DNA of 33,176 nucleotides, taken from positions 1 through 33,176 of the forward strand of contig JANQJN010000064.1 of NCBI GenBank assembly GCA_028281625.1, given 5' to 3'. This document shows positions 32,163 to 33,176 of this stretch, in pieces. The DNA comes from Emcibacteraceae bacterium. GTDB taxonomy: Bacteria; Pseudomonadota; Alphaproteobacteria; Sphingomonadales; Emcibacteraceae. The notes beneath the pieces were generated by a model. The model saw only the letters and a list, made by a program, of their open reading frames with translations. It made no database searches and was not told where the DNA came from. A program made the position numbers and the translations under genes. How positions within the stretch are numbered: the first letter of the stretch is position 1; each line of letters begins with the position of its first letter.

Positions 32163-33176
32163 CTAAAATTGATTGGTAATAAAAATTAGGAGGCCCGGTA
32201 CGCCGAAGAAGGCACCTAATATATAGGCAAGCGCTACTGTTTTTCTTTCAGTAGCGACTTTGCCGAGCCATAACGCACCTCGAACAGGGATCATTCTTAG
32301 AAAATTAATGCCGTAAATAAGGATCACTGCACTGGAATTATACAGTAGATGCACAAGTGCAATTTGCAGTGCAAAAACCGCTGTTTCACCCGATATTGCA
32401 GTGGCGGCCAAAAGGGCGGTAATAGTGGTGCCGATATTAGCGCCCAAGGTGAAAGGATAAATTTGTTTTAATCGGAAAATACCCGTACCGGCAAGAGGTA
32501 CCATCAGACTGGTAGTGGTCGAAGATGATTGAACAAGCACCGTAACGATGGCACCAGACGTAATCCCTGAAATTGGTCCGCGGCCAATTGCGCCATGCAT
32601 GATTTTCTTTGCGGTTCCCACCATGAGTTTCTTGAGAAGTTTTCCAACCAATGTGATGGATAGGAAGATGATCATAACACCAAATACGATCATCAGGATG
32701 GACGCAGCATCTTCGGAAATCATATTTGAAACGGTGCTAAAGGCATCAATCACTGGTGCAGTCGCTGGCTTAACAAAATTAAGCCCCTTGACGCTCATGT
32801 TTTCACCGCCCACCAGAGCTTCCGCCAAATATCCGCCTATGGTCTCTAATGGGTGGAATATAATTTCAATCGGTAGGAATATTGCAACAGCCATCACATT
32901 GAAAAAGTCATGCACTGTTGCCGATGCAAATGCGCGTCTAAACTCCTTTTTCCGGCGGACATGGCCAAGGCTCACGATTGTATTGGTGATGGTTGTGCCA
33001 ATGTTTGCTCCCATAATCATAGGAACCGCTGTTTCAACAGGAAGACCGCCTGCCACCAGGCCAACAATGATAGATGTTACTGTTGATGACGACTGGATCA
33101 TGGCGGTGGCGAGGATACCGATAATCAAGCCAGTGAATGGATTGGTTGCAAATTGAAAAAGCTCACCTGCCTGACC
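32163..33176 (-). CDS. Na+/phosphate cotransporter family protein (5' end cut by window edge)
   Basis: The visible 337 residues belong to the PNaS (Na/Pi cotransporter, NptA-like) family of inner-membrane transporters. The two hallmark QSSS segments are present, QSSSTVTSIIVGL in the first half and QSSSTTTSLMVPL in the second. Each is followed by a GANIGTTIT motif, which shows the inverted-repeat architecture. The frame runs off the right edge at 33176 (GQAGELFQFATNPFTG), so a start codon cannot be given. The substrate is presumed to be inorganic phosphate. It precedes the 73-aa coiled-coil gene. Confidence 0.93.
   Translation of the reverse strand, partial: GQAGELFQFATNPFTGLIIGILATAMIQSSSTVTSIIVGLVAGGLPVETAVPMIMGANIGTTITNTIVSLGHVRRKKEFRRAFASATVHDFFNVMAVAIFLPIEIIFHPLETIGGYLAEALVGGENMSVKGLNFVKPATAPVIDAFSTVSNMISEDAASILMIVFGVMIIFLSITLVGKLLKKLMVGTAKKIMHGAIGRGPISGITSGAIVTVLVQSSSTTTSLMVPLAGTGIFRLKQIYPFTLGANIGTTITALLAATAISGETAVFALQIALVHLLYNSSAVILIYGINFLRMIPVRGALWLGKVATERKTVALAYILGAFFGVPGLLIFITNQF

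Noticed and set aside
1..33176. CRISPR arrays, insertion sequences, tRNA or rRNA genes, phage or defence genes
   Set aside because: I found no regularly spaced repeats, transposase motifs, target-site duplications, tRNA-like cloverleaf segments or recognisable defence proteins on either strand.

Overview
The window reads as chromosomal DNA of an alphaproteobacterium, probably a free-living, motile, respiring and perhaps marine one. Pointers are a heat-shock (RpoH-type) promoter before hslV, the hslV|hisBHAFE arrangement, a FixI/CcoI-type copper ATPase, a DUF3035 (BamF-like) lipoprotein after lspA, a TipF-like degenerate EAL protein, and an endonuclease-type MutL. A CheY/CheZ pair and a Vibrio-like TtpC-type TonB system argue against classical Rhizobiales and fit groups such as Kordiimonadales, Emcibacterales or Sneathiellales. 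The order-level placement is inference. GC content looks moderate by eye but was not computed. I see no insertion sequence, phage gene, CRISPR array, tRNA or rRNA.

Layout. Positions 1-538 (minus) hold hslV, cut by the window edge, with an RpoH-type promoter at 576-604. Positions 721-4704 (plus) form a tight histidine operon, hisB-hisH-GNAT-hisA-hisF-hisE, ending in a HIT-family gene that overlaps hisE. Positions 4701-9906 are short housekeeping blocks in alternating orientation: adenosine kinase, an EI24-domain membrane protein with a small lipoprotein, nth, a DUF2244 protein, dapB with a serine acetyltransferase-like gene, and a small membrane protein. A solitary ccoI/fixI-like P-type ATPase fills 9912-12098. 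An AT-rich stretch (12099-13299) contains one credible, very small gene (12380-12559), a long inverted repeat, and one doubtful 46-codon ORF.

Positions 13300-19160 hold a complete TonB energising system: DUF3450, a TtpC-like channel, ExbB, ExbD, TonB and a TPR protein. A terminator follows, then a second exbD copy with a near-identical terminator of its own. This is the most distinctive block in the window. Next come a TipF-like degenerate EAL protein and a cheY-cheZ operon, likely serving flagellar placement and chemotaxis. The CheZ carries two candidate CheY-binding peptides.

Positions 22109-28637 are ribF, ileS, lspA, a DUF3035 lipoprotein and mutL. Then come rsmD and rluB (minus), tadA and an MscS channel (plus), a small coiled-coil protein, and a Na/Pi cotransporter cut by the right edge.

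A global feature is extreme packing at convergent gene ends. All seven convergent junctions lie within 7 bases, and three share the same four bases CTAA, in which the two stop codons overlap.
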